A stretch of 6,425 nucleotides of DNA from NCBI GenBank assembly GCA_023249695.1, contig JAHFCD010000143.1:1-6425 (forward strand). Direction: 5' to 3'. The DNA comes from Elusimicrobiota bacterium (GTDB taxonomy: Bacteria; Elusimicrobiota; Elusimicrobia; UBA1565; UBA9628). The first letter of the stretch is position 1. Every line of letters starts with the position of its first letter. The position numbers were made by a program, and so were the translations under genes. The notes beneath the pieces are model-generated. The model saw nothing but the letters and a program-made list of their open reading frames with translations, was not told the origin of the DNA and did not search any database. Below are positions 6,150 to 6,425 of the stretch, piece after piece.

Positions 6150-6425
6150 TTGATCGCCCTCGCGAGTTCCTTGGCGTCGGTCGTCGCGGTGCCGAGCTTG
6201 GCGACCACGATGCCGGCCGCGTGATTGGCGAGCGCGGCCGCGCGGCGCAGGGGGGCTCCGGCCGCGAGCGCCAAGGTCAAGGTCGAGATCACGGTGTCGC
6301 CGGCGCCGGAAACGTCGAAGACCTCGCGCGCCTGCGTGGGGATGTGGGTGATCCGGGGCTTGCGGCCTTCTTCGAACAGGCTCATGCCGTCGGGGCCCCG
6401 GGTGATCAGCACCGAGCGGCTCTTC
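6146..6425 (-). CDS. hldA: Heptose-7-phosphate kinase (HldE kinase domain type), C-terminal part
   Basis: Ninety-two residues are visible; the gene continues past the right edge, and the frame is open through it ([17 protein letters not shown] at the start of the visible part). The GTG at 6412 is internal. The sequence is the C-terminal part of a PfkB/ribokinase fold: [10 protein letters not shown], then [20 protein letters not shown], whose GAGD Asp is the catalytic base in this superfamily, then [22 protein letters not shown]. The last stretch closely resembles the HldE (RfaE) kinase domain, which makes D-glycero-D-manno-heptose 1,7-bisphosphate for the inner-core heptose donor. The protein ends just after the kinase domain, so the nucleotidyltransferase half found in E. 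coli HldE is absent here and would need a separate gene. Other PfkB sugar kinases are possible, but the LPS neighbours favour this call. The stop overlaps kdsB as ATGA. Confidence 0.83.
   Translation of the reverse strand, partial: KSRSVLITRGPDGMSLFEEGRKPRITHIPTQAREVFDVSGAGDTVISTLTLALAAGAPLRRAAALANHAAGIVVAKLGTATTDAKELARAIK

Larger units (their letters stand above)
802..6425 (-). other. Fully overlapping LPS synthesis and export operon
   Basis: Eight genes follow each other with no spacer: hldA/kdsB ATGA, kdsB/pyrG TAATG, pyrG/kdsA eight-base overlap, kdsA/104-aa gene ATGA, 104-aa gene/lptC GTGA, lptC/lptA ATGA, lptA/lptB ATGA. All overlaps are read directly from the sequence. One polycistronic mRNA with coupled translation is inferred. 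Its promoter is outside the window, and no terminator is evident after lptB. Confidence 0.88.

Overview
This GC-rich window comes from a diderm (Gram-negative-type) bacterium. The evidence is an almost unbroken block of lipopolysaccharide (LPS) genes on the minus strand: heptose kinase, both Kdo enzymes flanking CTP synthase, and three Lpt transport components. Taxonomy cannot be fixed from the sequence alone. The gene order and GC-rich style would suit a deep-branching diderm such as an Elusimicrobiota member, but that is a guess.

Layout, left to right. Positions 1-573 (+) hold the 3' end of a tetratricopeptide (TPR) protein whose repeat units recur at exactly 40 residues. Positions 620-805 (+) hold a 61-residue protein resembling the DUF5678 family; its start codon lies inside a perfect 7-bp inverted repeat. 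Positions 802-6425 (-) hold eight genes. In transcription order (right to left) they are hldA (partial), kdsB, pyrG, kdsA, an unrecognised 104-residue single-span membrane protein, lptC, lptA and lptB. The two gene sets converge and share a CTAG at their stop codons. No stretch longer than 300 bases lacks a gene; the largest gap is 46 bases (574-619). I see no rRNA, tRNA, CRISPR array, insertion sequence or convincing terminator. The promoter of the minus-strand operon lies beyond the right edge.

How the genes work together. KdsA makes Kdo-8-phosphate, PyrG makes CTP, and KdsB joins CTP to Kdo to give CMP-Kdo. HldA phosphorylates heptose-7-phosphate for the inner-core heptose donor. LptB powers LPS extraction, LptC receives the LPS on the periplasmic side, and LptA carries it across the periplasm. 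All seven junctions in the operon overlap (four ATGA, one GTGA, one TAATG, one 8-base overlap), so translation is probably coupled from end to end.

The part that looks new is the junction of the 104-residue gene and lptC. The small protein has one membrane span and sits where other bacteria often carry other Kdo genes. The neighbouring LptC appears to have a short lipoprotein-type signal instead of the usual membrane anchor. The small gene also contains a run of eight C residues in slippery-heptamer phase. A -1 slip there would fuse the membrane protein in frame to the complete LptC.
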